Shown here in pieces: positions 6,404 through 14,572 of a DNA stretch of 64,000 nt. Under the pieces are notes generated by a model. That model ran no database searches, had not been told where the DNA came from, and worked only from the letters and a program-made list of their open reading frames with translations. Location of the stretch: NCBI GenBank assembly GCA_017394865.1, contig JAFPWT010000013.1, positions 1 through 64,000 on the forward strand, written 5' to 3'. A program made the position numbers and the translations under genes. This DNA is from Bacteroidales bacterium. Its GTDB lineage: Bacteria > Bacteroidota > Bacteroidia > Bacteroidales > F082. Position 1 is the stretch's first letter. The number at the start of each line of letters is the position of its first letter.

Positions 6404-9400
6404 TCAATCCACGAATAGTTTATTGACAACCCGTTTCCCGTTTTGAATGACGGAGACGAAATAGATCCCTGCGGGGCATTGACTGAGGTCGACGATGGTT
6501 TCCTGACCTTGTGAATGTCCCGTAGTCATAGTCTGTCCAAACAGGTCATAGACGCAATATTCAAAACCTTGATTATTGCTCACTGAAAGGTGAAGCATTC
6601 CATGGCATGGGTTGGGGTAAACTGCAATGTTTAGGCTGTTTTCTTCGATTCCGACATATTCATTCAGGACGACATGGACATTGAAGTCGACCGTCTGTCC
6701 ATCGCTGGTGGCCCGTAGGATGAGGGTGGCCTCGGCTTCTTCTTCGGTGAGACGGGTGATGGTCAGCATCTTTCCGTTCAGTGTGGCTGATACTGCCGTT
6801 TCGTTGGAGTTGGAAACAAGGCTGTAAACGATGTCCTCATCAGGATCGTCGGGGTCGGTAGCTACACCATTGAGGTTGACGTTGATCGACTCGGGGAAGG
6901 TCACGAAGGTGATGTCAGCGACAGGATTGGCGATATATGGCGGTAGGTCTGGAGCGTTGGGCCCGAGTCCGTTGAAATCGTCCATGCAGAAATAGGCAGG
7001 TGTTAGCATCCCCCAACTGTCGTTTTTAGTCGACGAGAGGCTGAAGCTGATGCTGGCCACTTCGCCCAGCGGGCTGAGGTCGAACCACTCCCATGTGTTG
7101 AGCACGTAATCTTCGTCGTTGTTGGTAAAGCGATAGTCGGCGAGGTAGAAGTCAAGCGTCCCAACGGTCTGACCAGCGGCGTTCTTGCCGGTAGCGGTGA
7201 GCTTGAACCAGTCGGGGTCGTTGCCGGTTGGACCGCCAAAGGCTGTCGCCGTGGCGTCGCCATTGACGATGCTTTGGTAAGCCCAGAGGTTGTTGGTGAC
7301 ATAGCAGCCCGTGATGGTCTGTGAGCTGCCGTCAGCGGCATAGACATCAGTCTGTGCGCCGAAGGTGTAAGCCACCGCATATTGTGCCGAGCCATCGTAA
7401 CCTGCACCTGCAGCGGCGGTGTATTGGGCGTTCAAGCCCGTCTGAGTCAAGTCGGTGTGGTTCGAAGCCGTGAAGCCGCCCCAGAAATAACTGGAGTAGT
7501 AGTTGGTGAAATACCACCCGCCGCTGTACATCTCGTTTTCGCCTTCTTCGCCTTGCCAGTAGCCATTGGGACCCAAGGCGACGTCTTCAAAATCAGCCGA
7601 ATTGATGGTGATGACGTACTCGGTACCAGATACATTGACGTACATGTCGACGTATTTGCCGTTGCTGGTAGCACGGATCACCAAACCCTGATTACTGAAA
7701 GCATTGGGTGTGGTGCGGCTCACGGTGAGTTGACGGTTATCGATTAAAGCCGAAATCTGTGAAGGGCAGGTGTGTACGGTAATCTCGATGAACTCATTGT
7801 TGTTATCGGGGTCATCAAACGTATCGGTGAGATCGAAAGTCAGGGTTTGAGGATATTCCGTGAAGTTGATGGGGGCGAGTGGGTTGGCCACTACTGGTGG
7901 CAAGTCCTCGGCGACGCACTCCACTGAGAAGGAAGTCTGCACGGATTGTTCGGCACTCTCGGCATTCAGGGTGATGGTGGCTGTTCCACCAGTGCTCACA
8001 AGGCGTTGCAGTGTCAACGTACGGTTGTTCAATGTGGCTGAGACCAACGATGGGTTGCTGTTGGAGGCTATAGTGATCACGATGTTCTCGTTCGGGTCGT
8101 CGGGATCGTTGAAGGTGTTGTTGAGGTCAATGGTCTGGCTGGCGGGGTAAGTCTCAAAAACGATGTTGCTGATGGGGTTGGCTACCACGGGCGGCAGGTT
8201 GGTGCCACTGGCGAACTCGTCGGCGCCGGCGCATGGCGATGTGGTCGAACGGTTCTGGTCGTCGATGTCCTTGGGTACGTAAGTCAAAGGATGGGCTACC
8301 GTAAGGTCAGTAGCATCAGTGATATGGAGGTCGTTGTTGCCTACAAATTGTGGCGTGCAGAGCGCTGAATGTGTGTCGAAGCCTGTAGCGGCGGTCCAGT
8401 CAGCCAAGGTGGCGCAGTCGGTGCTTGTAAACCGTCCAACATAGCTGCCAGCAAACTGAATGCGGTTGTAGTCGCAATAACGGTCGGTGGCGTTTTGTTG
8501 GAAACGGAAGACATAGCCTGTTGTTTCGTTGACAAATAAATTATTGTACATGAATAGGTTAGACCAGTTTTTATCGACATACATCACGCCACAGTTGCCG
8601 CTGCCGGAACACTTCACTGTATTGTTCACAAAATAAACGTAACTGCTGTTGGAGTCGTCCAACTCACAGCACCATGATGTGTTGACGTTACTCACCAGAT
8701 TGATGATGTTGTTCCTGATGATGATGGGCTCTGTTTCTGTTCCCATTGCGGGACGGGTTTCGAATACGGTGGCATAATTGGAGTTGCGTGTCACGTTCAT
8801 CACGTTGTTTTCGATGATGCTGTTGTAGCGTATGCGCAGTAGATCCATGGCATGATAGTTCGTCAGCACGTCGTGGGTGTGGTTGGTGATCGTGTTGCCG
8901 CGTACGATGGCGTTGTCGGTGAAAGAGATGTAAACACTCTTAAACGATTGGTTCAAGAAAGTGCAGTTTTCGACCAATACGCCATCATTGAGCGTATAGA
9001 TATTTTTGCCTTGATAATAGAGGGCAACATAGCCGTTTTCGAAGTGGCATCCAACGAACTCATTGTCATGGCAAACCCATTCGCCACTGGTATAATAAAC
9101 GAGGTTTTTGTCGCCGTCGAGGTTGGTGGTTGATACGGCACCAACGAACCGCATGTTGTAAAAGTGGTTGTAGTCGGTCTGGCCATCGGTCACCAGCAAT
9201 CGGGCTTTGTTGGCCGATGTTGTAGTGATAGTCATGTTTTCGAAGGTGACATAGTCGGCGCCATCGATCTTGAGGGTGCTGTTGTCGGTATACCCAGCGT
9301 TGCTGGTGACGACCACCTGCTGGTTGTCGGCGCCCATGCCACGGAAGATCACACGGTTGGTAGCGCTTACCCCGTTGATTTCATTAATGGTGACGTATTC

Positions 9401-9595
9401 CTCATAGGTGCCGGGGGCCACCTCGAAGATCACCTGGCCATTTACGCCAGCCGATAGGGCAGAGGCAGCGGCACTCAAAGAGGTGTAATCAGGGTTTTGC
9501 GATGCGTTGCTGTTGATGGTGTAAGTGCCCGACAGCTGGGCATTGGCGATGGTCGCTATCAGGAGCGACAGGAGTAAAAACAAATGCTTTTTCAT
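6404..9595 (-). CDS. T9SS-secreted beta-helix / DUF4465 (BtuH-like) surface protein under B12 riboswitch
   Basis: A 1063-residue secreted protein. I chose the ATG at 9595 (MKKHLFLLL, clean signal peptide cut after NAQ); a longer frame begins inside the riboswitch and is not credible. Order: signal peptide 1-20; right-handed beta-helix about 25-460; Ig/cadherin-like modules at about 465-560 and 567-660, each opening PPVVANP; a DUF4465 domain about 664-875 (SADFED, YWQGEEG, DDFNGLG; FYLADYRF inside); a third Ig-like module about 883-985 (PPYIANP); T9SS sorting domain 985-1063 (VYPNPCHG...KLFVD). DUF4465 is, to my knowledge, the domain of BtuH, a surface cobamide-binding protein of gut Bacteroidetes. 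The B12 riboswitch in front supports a role in cobamide capture. The beta-helix attached to it is unusual. Confidence 0.85.
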   Translation of the reverse strand: MKKHLFLLLSLLIATIANAQLSGTYTINSNASQNPDYTSLSAAASALSAGVNGQVIFEVAPGTYEEYVTINEINGVSATNRVIFRGMGADNQQVVVTSNAGYTDNSTLKIDGADYVTFENMTITTTSANKARLLVTDGQTDYNHFYNMRFVGAVSTTNLDGDKNLVYYTSGEWVCHDNEFVGCHFENGYVALYYQGKNIYTLNDGVLVENCTFLNQSFKSVYISFTDNAIVRGNTITNHTHDVLTNYHAMDLLRIRYNSIIENNVMNVTRNSNYATVFETRPAMGTETEPIIIRNNIINLVSNVNTSWCCELDDSNSSYVYFVNNTVKCSGSGNCGVMYVDKNWSNLFMYNNLFVNETTGYVFRFQQNATDRYCDYNRIQFAGSYVGRFTSTDCATLADWTAATGFDTHSALCTPQFVGNNDLHITDATDLTVAHPLTYVPKDIDDQNRSTTSPCAGADEFASGTNLPPVVANPISNIVFETYPASQTIDLNNTFNDPDDPNENIVITIASNSNPSLVSATLNNRTLTLQRLVSTGGTATITLNAESAEQSVQTSFSVECVAEDLPPVVANPLAPINFTEYPQTLTFDLTDTFDDPDNNNEFIEITVHTCPSQISALIDNRQLTVSRTTPNAFSNQGLVIRATSNGKYVDMYVNVSGTEYVITINSADFEDVALGPNGYWQGEEGENEMYSGGWYFTNYYSSYFWGGFTASNHTDLTQTGLNAQYTAAAGAGYDGSAQYAVAYTFGAQTDVYAADGSSQTITGCYVTNNLWAYQSIVNGDATATAFGGPTGNDPDWFKLTATGKNAAGQTVGTLDFYLADYRFTNNDEDYVLNTWEWFDLSPLGEVASISFSLSSTKNDSWGMLTPAYFCMDDFNGLGPNAPDLPPYIANPVADITFVTFPESINVNLNGVATDPDDPDEDIVYSLVSNSNETAVSATLNGKMLTITRLTEEEAEATLILRATSDGQTVDFNVHVVLNEYVGIEENSLNIAVYPNPCHGMLHLSVSNNQGFEYCVYDLFGQTMTTGHSQGQETIVDLSQCPAGIYFVSVIQNGKRVVNKLFVD

Positions 9596-9635
9596 AATGT
9601 TACACTTTTGTTCCCGAAAGTTGTTTATCAATCGG

Positions 9636-9797
9636 AGTCGGGCAGGTCTTCTGGCTTGTTCAAATCCACGGCGTCTTCCCGATACGAATATCAGTGACAT
9701 GATACAATGGATCGTTGCTGAACTTACAGCTACGGGCATAGCTCCTGATTCACACAGGATTCCCTATTAATCTTCGGTTGAAGAACCCGAATCCGGC
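9636..9797 (-). promoter_or_regulatory. Cobalamin riboswitch, copy 1
   Basis: Minus-strand leader of the DUF4465 gene. Conserved parts in order: GGGAATCCTGTGTGAATC, GCCCGTAGCTGTAA, the B12 box GTCACTGATATTCGTATCGG, GGGAAGACGCCG and AGCCAGAAGACCTGCC. This is the standard adenosyl/aquocobalamin aptamer. After the aptamer, CCCGA and TCGGG (about 9620-9640) can pair near the start, a likely expression platform acting on translation or termination. Known families switch genes off when B12 is plentiful. Almost identical to copy 2 at 14188-14348. Confidence 0.93.
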
Positions 9798-9799
9798 GG

Positions 9800-9807
9800 C
9801 AAAGATA
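9800..9807 (-). promoter_or_regulatory. -7 promoter box of riboswitch 1 transcript
   Basis: TATCTTTG on the minus strand directly upstream of the cobalamin aptamer; the same box is conserved before riboswitch 2 (14351-14358). Confidence 0.7.
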
Positions 9808-9888
9808 AACATTTCAAAGGAAAGATTCTGATAGCCACGATTGATATTTGCCAAAAAGTTGTAATATTGCCGTGAAAAAATGATCGAA

Positions 9889-10911
9889 ATGAAAAGAGTC
9901 CTTACCTTGTTGGTTTTGTTTTGCGCTTTGACCGGTTGGGCGCAAAAGCCTCTCCTTACTTCACTGTGGGAACAGGAGTTTCCATACAATCAGTACTGTC
10001 CAAGAGATCCATTGAATGGCAATATCTATAGTTATGCCGGATGTCCTGCTGTCGCGATGGGTCAGATTATCAATTATTTACAAACGACGCAAGATACGCG
10101 TTTTTCTGATGAGGATGACTATTATCACTCCTACGCTGGTCGCAACTACTATATTGACGATGACTGGGAAACGTTGAAATTTCTCTCGTTCCCGCAGTTG
10201 AACGTGATGCTGGATTCCATTGACGCTTTCTTCCAGTGTAACGAAGTGCTTCCCGACTCGTTGGCTGCCGCCTTGATTTTCGCTTGCGGCACGGCCTGTA
10301 CGCAGGTCTATACTTCGGAAGGTTCCGGTACCTTTTATGTGGATCAGGCGTATGAGGCCTACAAACGCTTTGGCTTTAAGGAATGCGTGCTGTTCCGTGA
10401 ACCCGATTCGTTAATGTATGCCCTCTTGATCTCTAACTTGAAGGACGGCTACCCTGCCCATTTGGCTGTCGAAAACCCTGCAGGAACGGTCGGCCACAAC
10501 GTCGTGGTTGATGGCTATCGCGAGGAGGATGGCAAGTTCCATATCAACTTTGGCTACGGCGGTCCCTTGGATGACTGGTACGACATCCCTGACCCTAACT
10601 TCTTTTATGGGATGACCAAGGTAGAGGGTATTATTTTGAATATCATTCCTGAGACTGCTCCCAATGCAGTTCATGAGACCTTTGCCCAGCAGCCATTGGA
10701 GGTTTATCCCAACCCTGTTTTCGAGGTACTCTATATGAAGAACCTCCCGTCCAGGTTGGTGGATTATTCCATCTTCAATGTCTTGGGACAGGAGGTAGCT
10801 TCGGGTTCCTCAAGCGAAACCATTTCCGTTGCAGGTTTAGAGAAGGGACTCTATTTCTTGCAGGTTAAGGATGAACATTCCCGTAGAACGGCGAAATTCA
10901 TTGTAAAATAA
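9889..10911 (+). CDS. C10-family (streptopain-like) cysteine protease with T9SS sorting domain
   Basis: A 340-residue secreted protease when started at MKRVLTLL (9889); a start 9 nt earlier is possible. Signal peptide 1-18 (TGWAQ), then the peptidase C10 domain without a recognisable long propeptide: catalytic Cys52 in YAGCPAVAMGQIINY and His203 in VGHNVVVDGY followed by FHINFGYGG, both matching the SpeB/interpain family. Residues about 262-340 are a T9SS type A sorting domain (VYPNP...KFIVK). It should be secreted through the outer membrane and act on host or dietary protein. It is divergent from the riboswitch-1 gene and convergent with the T9SS protein at 10920-12224, so it interrupts the B12-related block. 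Confidence 0.88.
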   Translation: MKRVLTLLVLFCALTGWAQKPLLTSLWEQEFPYNQYCPRDPLNGNIYSYAGCPAVAMGQIINYLQTTQDTRFSDEDDYYHSYAGRNYYIDDDWETLKFLSFPQLNVMLDSIDAFFQCNEVLPDSLAAALIFACGTACTQVYTSEGSGTFYVDQAYEAYKRFGFKECVLFREPDSLMYALLISNLKDGYPAHLAVENPAGTVGHNVVVDGYREEDGKFHINFGYGGPLDDWYDIPDPNFFYGMTKVEGIILNIIPETAPNAVHETFAQQPLEVYPNPVFEVLYMKNLPSRLVDYSIFNVLGQEVASGSSSETISVAGLEKGLYFLQVKDEHSRRTAKFIVK

Positions 10912-10919
10912 ACTACTTT

Positions 10920-12224
10920 TTAGTGTTTGATGGTCAGGCGTTTTGTGATTGTTGCATTGTCAAAACTTATATGCAGGATATAGACGCCTTCTTTCAGTGT
11001 TCCAACATTGATTTCTGTGTCTGTTGATGTCATCACCCAATGGCCTGAAACATCATATACTTTAATGCATAGTTTAGATGTGATGGATGGTATCTCGACT
11101 TTAATCAAGTCGTGAGCCGGATTCGGATAAACCTTCACATCCACAACCTTATTTTCTCCAATGTTGTCGAGTATGAAATGCATCGTGACGTTGATGGTAA
11201 AATCAATGCGTTGGCCGTTTGATGTCGCGCGAATGACGAGGGTTGCGGTGCCTTCTTCTCTTGACAGACGTGTCAGATTCAACATCTTGTCATTCAATGT
11301 TGCCGAAAGCTCGTCTTCATTGGAATTGGAGCGGATGCTATAAATGATATCCTCATCTGGATCGTCAGGGTCGGAAACGACACCTTCAAGATTAATTTGA
11401 ATGGTTTGAGGATATTCGTCAAACACCACATCTGCGACAGGGTTTGCGATGTATGGCGGTTCATCTGGCGGGGTGGGGAAGTGAGCAATATCGTGAATCA
11501 CGCCAACGGCATCGAGATCCATTCCGCCTGAAGCGAATGCCGTAGGCCACGGGTCATTGACGATGTGTCCCTGAGAATCGTAAGTGCAATATTCAGGGTC
11601 GATGGTACCAATCACGTCAACGATACGGACATGCGTGATGTTGTTTTTGTTCAGCAAAGGGTTGTCAGGAATCTCATCCAATTCGAAAGGTGTGCCGTAC
11701 ATTGCCGGGTATTTGCTGGCGAGATTATGGATCTGTGTCGGGTCTATGCAACCGAATCCACCAATCTGTGTCGATGTCTGCACGTTTGAAATGGCTGGGA
11801 AACGGAAAAAGTTCACGCCGTCGGAGCTCACCTCCACAAAGCCAAGTTCGAGGAAGTACATGTCTGGATTCTGCGCATTGGCGAAACCGTTCTCAAACAC
11901 TGCAAAATCAGGACCTGGCCGATTGCAGATAGGCGACGCAAAAGTCACTGTAGCATCTCCACCATCACCCAGGCAGGTCACGCCCATCGTCCCTTCAGGG
12001 AAACCAATGACATTCGAAGCTGGCCAGCCGGAACCAGCCATTCCAGCGCTAGGATTGGTGATGTTCATCGGTCCAGGATTCACGGTGCACCCTGTAGCCC
12101 AAGCTACGAAGGCTGATGAGTCAGCATGCATGGCAGTGGTGCCAGGTTGACCGGGTGCTGGAGCAAATTGCGCCCATAACACCATCGGTAGCATTGCAAT
12201 TAAAATCAAGAATAACTTTTTCAT
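10920..12224 (-). CDS. T9SS-secreted surface protein with Ig-like module, last gene of B12-riboswitch operon
   Basis: A 434-residue protein: signal peptide 1-19 (LWAQ), an unnamed domain about 20-245 (motifs CLGDGGDATVTF, PDFAVFENGF, FLELGFVEVSSDG), an Ig/cadherin-like module about 255-350 (PPYIANPVADVVF) very similar to the third module of the DUF4465 protein at 6404-9595, and a T9SS sorting domain about 360-434 (VYPNPAHD). The domain resembles Bacteroidetes cell-surface proteins that I recall from vitamin B12 gene clusters, but I cannot confirm this here. Its start lies 2 nt after the MarC stop, so it should be co-transcribed with the CoA-transferase under riboswitch 2. Likely role: surface partner in cobamide capture (inference). 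Confidence 0.75.
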   Translation of the reverse strand: MKKLFLILIAMLPMVLWAQFAPAPGQPGTTAMHADSSAFVAWATGCTVNPGPMNITNPSAGMAGSGWPASNVIGFPEGTMGVTCLGDGGDATVTFASPICNRPGPDFAVFENGFANAQNPDMYFLELGFVEVSSDGVNFFRFPAISNVQTSTQIGGFGCIDPTQIHNLASKYPAMYGTPFELDEIPDNPLLNKNNITHVRIVDVIGTIDPEYCTYDSQGHIVNDPWPTAFASGGMDLDAVGVIHDIAHFPTPPDEPPYIANPVADVVFDEYPQTIQINLEGVVSDPDDPDEDIIYSIRSNSNEDELSATLNDKMLNLTRLSREEGTATLVIRATSNGQRIDFTINVTMHFILDNIGENKVVDVKVYPNPAHDLIKVEIPSITSKLCIKVYDVSGHWVMTSTDTEINVGTLKEGVYILHISFDNATITKRLTIKH

Positions 12225-12226
12225 AT

Positions 12227-12820
12227 TTATTTAACTGAAGAAATAATCACTAGAATATTGTTAACGAACATATTTACGGCAATAGCCAACAATATGACTC
12301 CGAAGAACTTGCGTAGGATAAAAATAAGGTTCTCACCCAGAAGTTTCGTGATTCGGTCGAGTTGGCTGATGACGATGTAATCCAACAGGATGTTGAGCAG
12401 CAATCCGATGAGGATGTTGATCACGGCATAGTCGGCGCGCAGAGAGAGTAGGGCTGTCAGTGCACCTGGTCCGGCGATCAGCGGAAAGGCGATGGGAACG
12501 ATGCTGGCGCCGCTCTTGCCGCCTTCGTTTTTGATGATCTCACGGCCGAGGATCATCTCGACGGCCAAAATGAATAGCACAAAGGCTCCTGCTACCGCAA
12601 ACGAGGCAGAATCGATGCCGAAAAGCTTCAACAAAGCGTCGCCGGCGAAGAAGAAAGCCAAGAACAGTCCCAAGGCCGTTAGGCAGGCTTGTCCCGCCTT
12701 GATGGTCTTGTTTTGTTCCTTCATGCCCACAAAGATGGGGATCGACCCGAAGATGTCGATGATGGCTGCCATCACGATGAAGGAGCTGAAGACTTCTACG
12801 ATGTTAAAACTTCCAAACAT
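12227..12820 (-). CDS. MarC-family integral membrane protein
   Basis: A 197-residue membrane protein with six hydrophobic segments, matching the MarC/UPF0056 family (IDIFGSIPIFVGM near the N-terminus, IAFPLIAGPGALTALL in the middle). The start at MFGSFN (12820) is preferred over one 27 nt upstream that would overlap the preceding gene. The molecular function of MarC proteins is unknown; the old link to multiple antibiotic resistance was not borne out. It sits between the CoA-transferase and a T9SS cargo gene, with gaps of 11 and 2 nt, so it is in the operon behind the second B12 riboswitch. A transport role for a substrate of that pathway is possible but unproven. Confidence 0.85.
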   Translation of the reverse strand: MFGSFNIVEVFSSFIVMAAIIDIFGSIPIFVGMKEQNKTIKAGQACLTALGLFLAFFFAGDALLKLFGIDSASFAVAGAFVLFILAVEMILGREIIKNEGGKSGASIVPIAFPLIAGPGALTALLSLRADYAVINILIGLLLNILLDYIVISQLDRITKLLGENLIFILRKFFGVILLAIAVNMFVNNILVIISSVK

Positions 12821-12831
12821 AAACTTTCCGT

Positions 12832-14145
12832 TTATACGTGGCTCCAAAGGTAATGGAAATGAGGTCCGAAACGTTTGAAAGCAGCCTCGTCAAGCATCTC
12901 CTGGAACTGGGGATGGGCGACAGAGATAATCAGCTTGGCGCGCTCCTGAAGTGAGCGTCCATAGAGGTTCACCGCACCATATTCTGTGATGAACCAGTGG
13001 ATGTGGTTACGTGTGGTGACAGCGCCTGAGCCCAAATCCAAAGCTGGCACAATCTTGTTGATGCCCTTACGGGTAGTGGATGGCATGGCGATGATGGCCT
13101 TGCCGCCTTTGGAGCGTGAGGCACCATAGACGTAGTCGATCTGTCCGCCTACACCAGAGTAGATCTTGTCGCCCAGAGAGTCGGCACACACCTGACCTGA
13201 AAGGTCAATCTGGATGGCCGAGTTGATGGAGGTCATCTTGGGCTGCTGGGCAATGACGAAGGGGTCGTTGGTGTATTCCACATCCTTCAGCAGTACCTCG
13301 TGGTTGCCATCGATAAAATTGTAAATCTTCTGCGATCCCATCACGAAGGTGGAAACAATTTTGCCTTTATCCAGTTTCTTGTTGTCGCCCGTGATGACGC
13401 CTTTCTTTACCAAAGGCAGGATGCCGTCGGAGAACATCTCGGTGTGGATGCCGATGTCTTTATGGTTATGCAAGCAGGATAAGATGGCGTTCGGGATGGA
13501 ACCGATACCCATTTGCAGGCAGGCACCGTCTTCAATCAACTCAGCGCAATAGCGCCCGATGGTCTTCTCCACCTCGTTGGGCTCGGGCATATCTACAGTG
13601 AGTAGGGGAGTGTCGTCTTCCACAAAGACATTAATCCGACTGATATGGACCAAGGCATCGCCGAATGTGCGTGGCACATGCTTGTTGACCACGGCGATGA
13701 CGAACTCGGCGCTTTCCATGGCGGCCAAGGTGGCATCGACTGATGAACCTAGCGACACATAACCGAACTTGTCAGGCGGACACACCTGAATCATCGCTAC
13801 GTTGCACTTGATGTAACGCTCGCGGTAGAGTTTTGAGGTTTCACCTAGAAATACTGGTATGTAGTCCGCCAATCCTTTTTGCACACTTTCACGAACGTTG
13901 GCGCCCACAAAGAAGGCATTGTGTTGGAAGATGCCTTCGAACTCGGGGTTGACGTAAGGGGCGGCACCTTCGGTGTGAAGGTGGTGGATGTAGACGTTTT
14001 TCAGTTCACCCGCGCGGCCACGGTCGCAAAGGGCTTTCACTAAACATTGGGGTACGTTGGAGACCGAGCTGATATGCACATGGTCGCCCGACTTGATGAC
14101 TTTTACGGCTTCAGCTGCCGTAACTGCTTGATACTGTTTCTTCAT
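12832..14145 (-). CDS. Acetyl-CoA hydrolase/4-hydroxybutyrate-type CoA-transferase
   Basis: A 437-residue cytosolic enzyme of the acetyl-CoA hydrolase/transferase family (Cat1, 4-hydroxybutyrate and butyryl-CoA:acetate CoA-transferases). The family traits visible are GIGSIPNAIL, the catalytic-glutamate region IHTEMFSDGI, and GGQIDYVYGASRSKGGKAIIAMPSTT split over two blocks. It moves CoA between short-chain acids, most likely with acetate as acceptor; the exact pair cannot be read from sequence (acetate, propionate, butyrate, succinate or 4-hydroxybutyrate). It is the first gene behind cobalamin riboswitch 2, an unusual target, and is followed by MarC and a T9SS protein. Full length. Confidence 0.88.
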   Translation of the reverse strand: MKKQYQAVTAAEAVKVIKSGDHVHISSVSNVPQCLVKALCDRGRAGELKNVYIHHLHTEGAAPYVNPEFEGIFQHNAFFVGANVRESVQKGLADYIPVFLGETSKLYRERYIKCNVAMIQVCPPDKFGYVSLGSSVDATLAAMESAEFVIAVVNKHVPRTFGDALVHISRINVFVEDDTPLLTVDMPEPNEVEKTIGRYCAELIEDGACLQMGIGSIPNAILSCLHNHKDIGIHTEMFSDGILPLVKKGVITGDNKKLDKGKIVSTFVMGSQKIYNFIDGNHEVLLKDVEYTNDPFVIAQQPKMTSINSAIQIDLSGQVCADSLGDKIYSGVGGQIDYVYGASRSKGGKAIIAMPSTTRKGINKIVPALDLGSGAVTTRNHIHWFITEYGAVNLYGRSLQERAKLIISVAHPQFQEMLDEAAFKRFGPHFHYLWSHV

Positions 14146-14187
14146 GTTTTACAAACTTTTGTTCCCGAAAGTTGTTAATCAATTGGA

Positions 14188-14348
14188 AACGGGCAGGTCT
14201 TCTGGCTTGTTCAAGTCCGCGGCGTCTTCCCGATACGAATATCAGTGACATGATGCAACGGACCATTGCTGAACTTACAGCTACGGGCATAGCTCCTGAT
14301 TCACACAGGATTCCCTATTAATCTTCGGTTGAAGAACCCGAATCCGGC
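14188..14348 (-). promoter_or_regulatory. Cobalamin riboswitch, copy 2
   Basis: Minus-strand leader of the CoA-transferase operon. It carries the same conserved B12 elements as copy 1 and is almost identical to it from promoter to the post-aptamer GGGAACAAAAGT. The few differences sit at variable loops and include a compensatory pair: AGTCCG (14214-14219) with CGGACC (14259-14264) here against AATCCA (9663-9668) with TGGATC (9708-9713) in copy 1. The two are therefore a recent duplication kept under structural selection. Confidence 0.93.
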
Positions 14349-14350
14349 GG

Positions 14351-14358
14351 CAAAGATA
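14351..14358 (-). promoter_or_regulatory. -7 promoter box of riboswitch 2 transcript
   Basis: TATCTTTG on the minus strand immediately upstream of the second cobalamin aptamer, in the same position as at 9800-9807. Confidence 0.7.
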
Positions 14359-14369
14359 CAAATTATTAT

Positions 14370-14546
14370 TTAGTAATCCACAATACACCACCAACCATCA
14401 TAAGGTTTCCATTTGCAGTGAAGCAATTCAAGATACGATAGGAGTACACGCTTTGGTTCCTCAATGTTAGGATCATTCAATGGAGGAGGCCACTTGGTAT
14501 AGTCTAACATTGCATGATCAAGACAGCGTTGGTAAAAATCGGGATC
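14370..14546 (-). pseudogene. Possible 3' remnant of a minus-strand gene
   Basis: The last 58 codons of an open frame on the minus strand read like true protein (LSYLELLHCKWKPYDGWW near the end) and end in a stop just upstream of the riboswitch promoter, whereas the frame upstream of about 14546 is only the shadow of the plus-strand RecG-like remnant. I read it as the tail of a gene whose front was deleted. I do not recognise the family. Low certainty. Confidence 0.3.
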
Positions 14547-14572
14547 CAGATTCGGAATTTCAAGTACCTCAT

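Noticed and set aside
7003-7407. Thr/Ser/Pro-rich 134-codon frame inside the DUF4465 gene
   Set aside because: Alternative frame of a repetitive coding region; no independent start signals.
9596-9739. N-terminal extension of the DUF4465 protein by 48 codons
   Set aside because: It lies within the cobalamin riboswitch, and a proper signal peptide begins at the later Met (9595).
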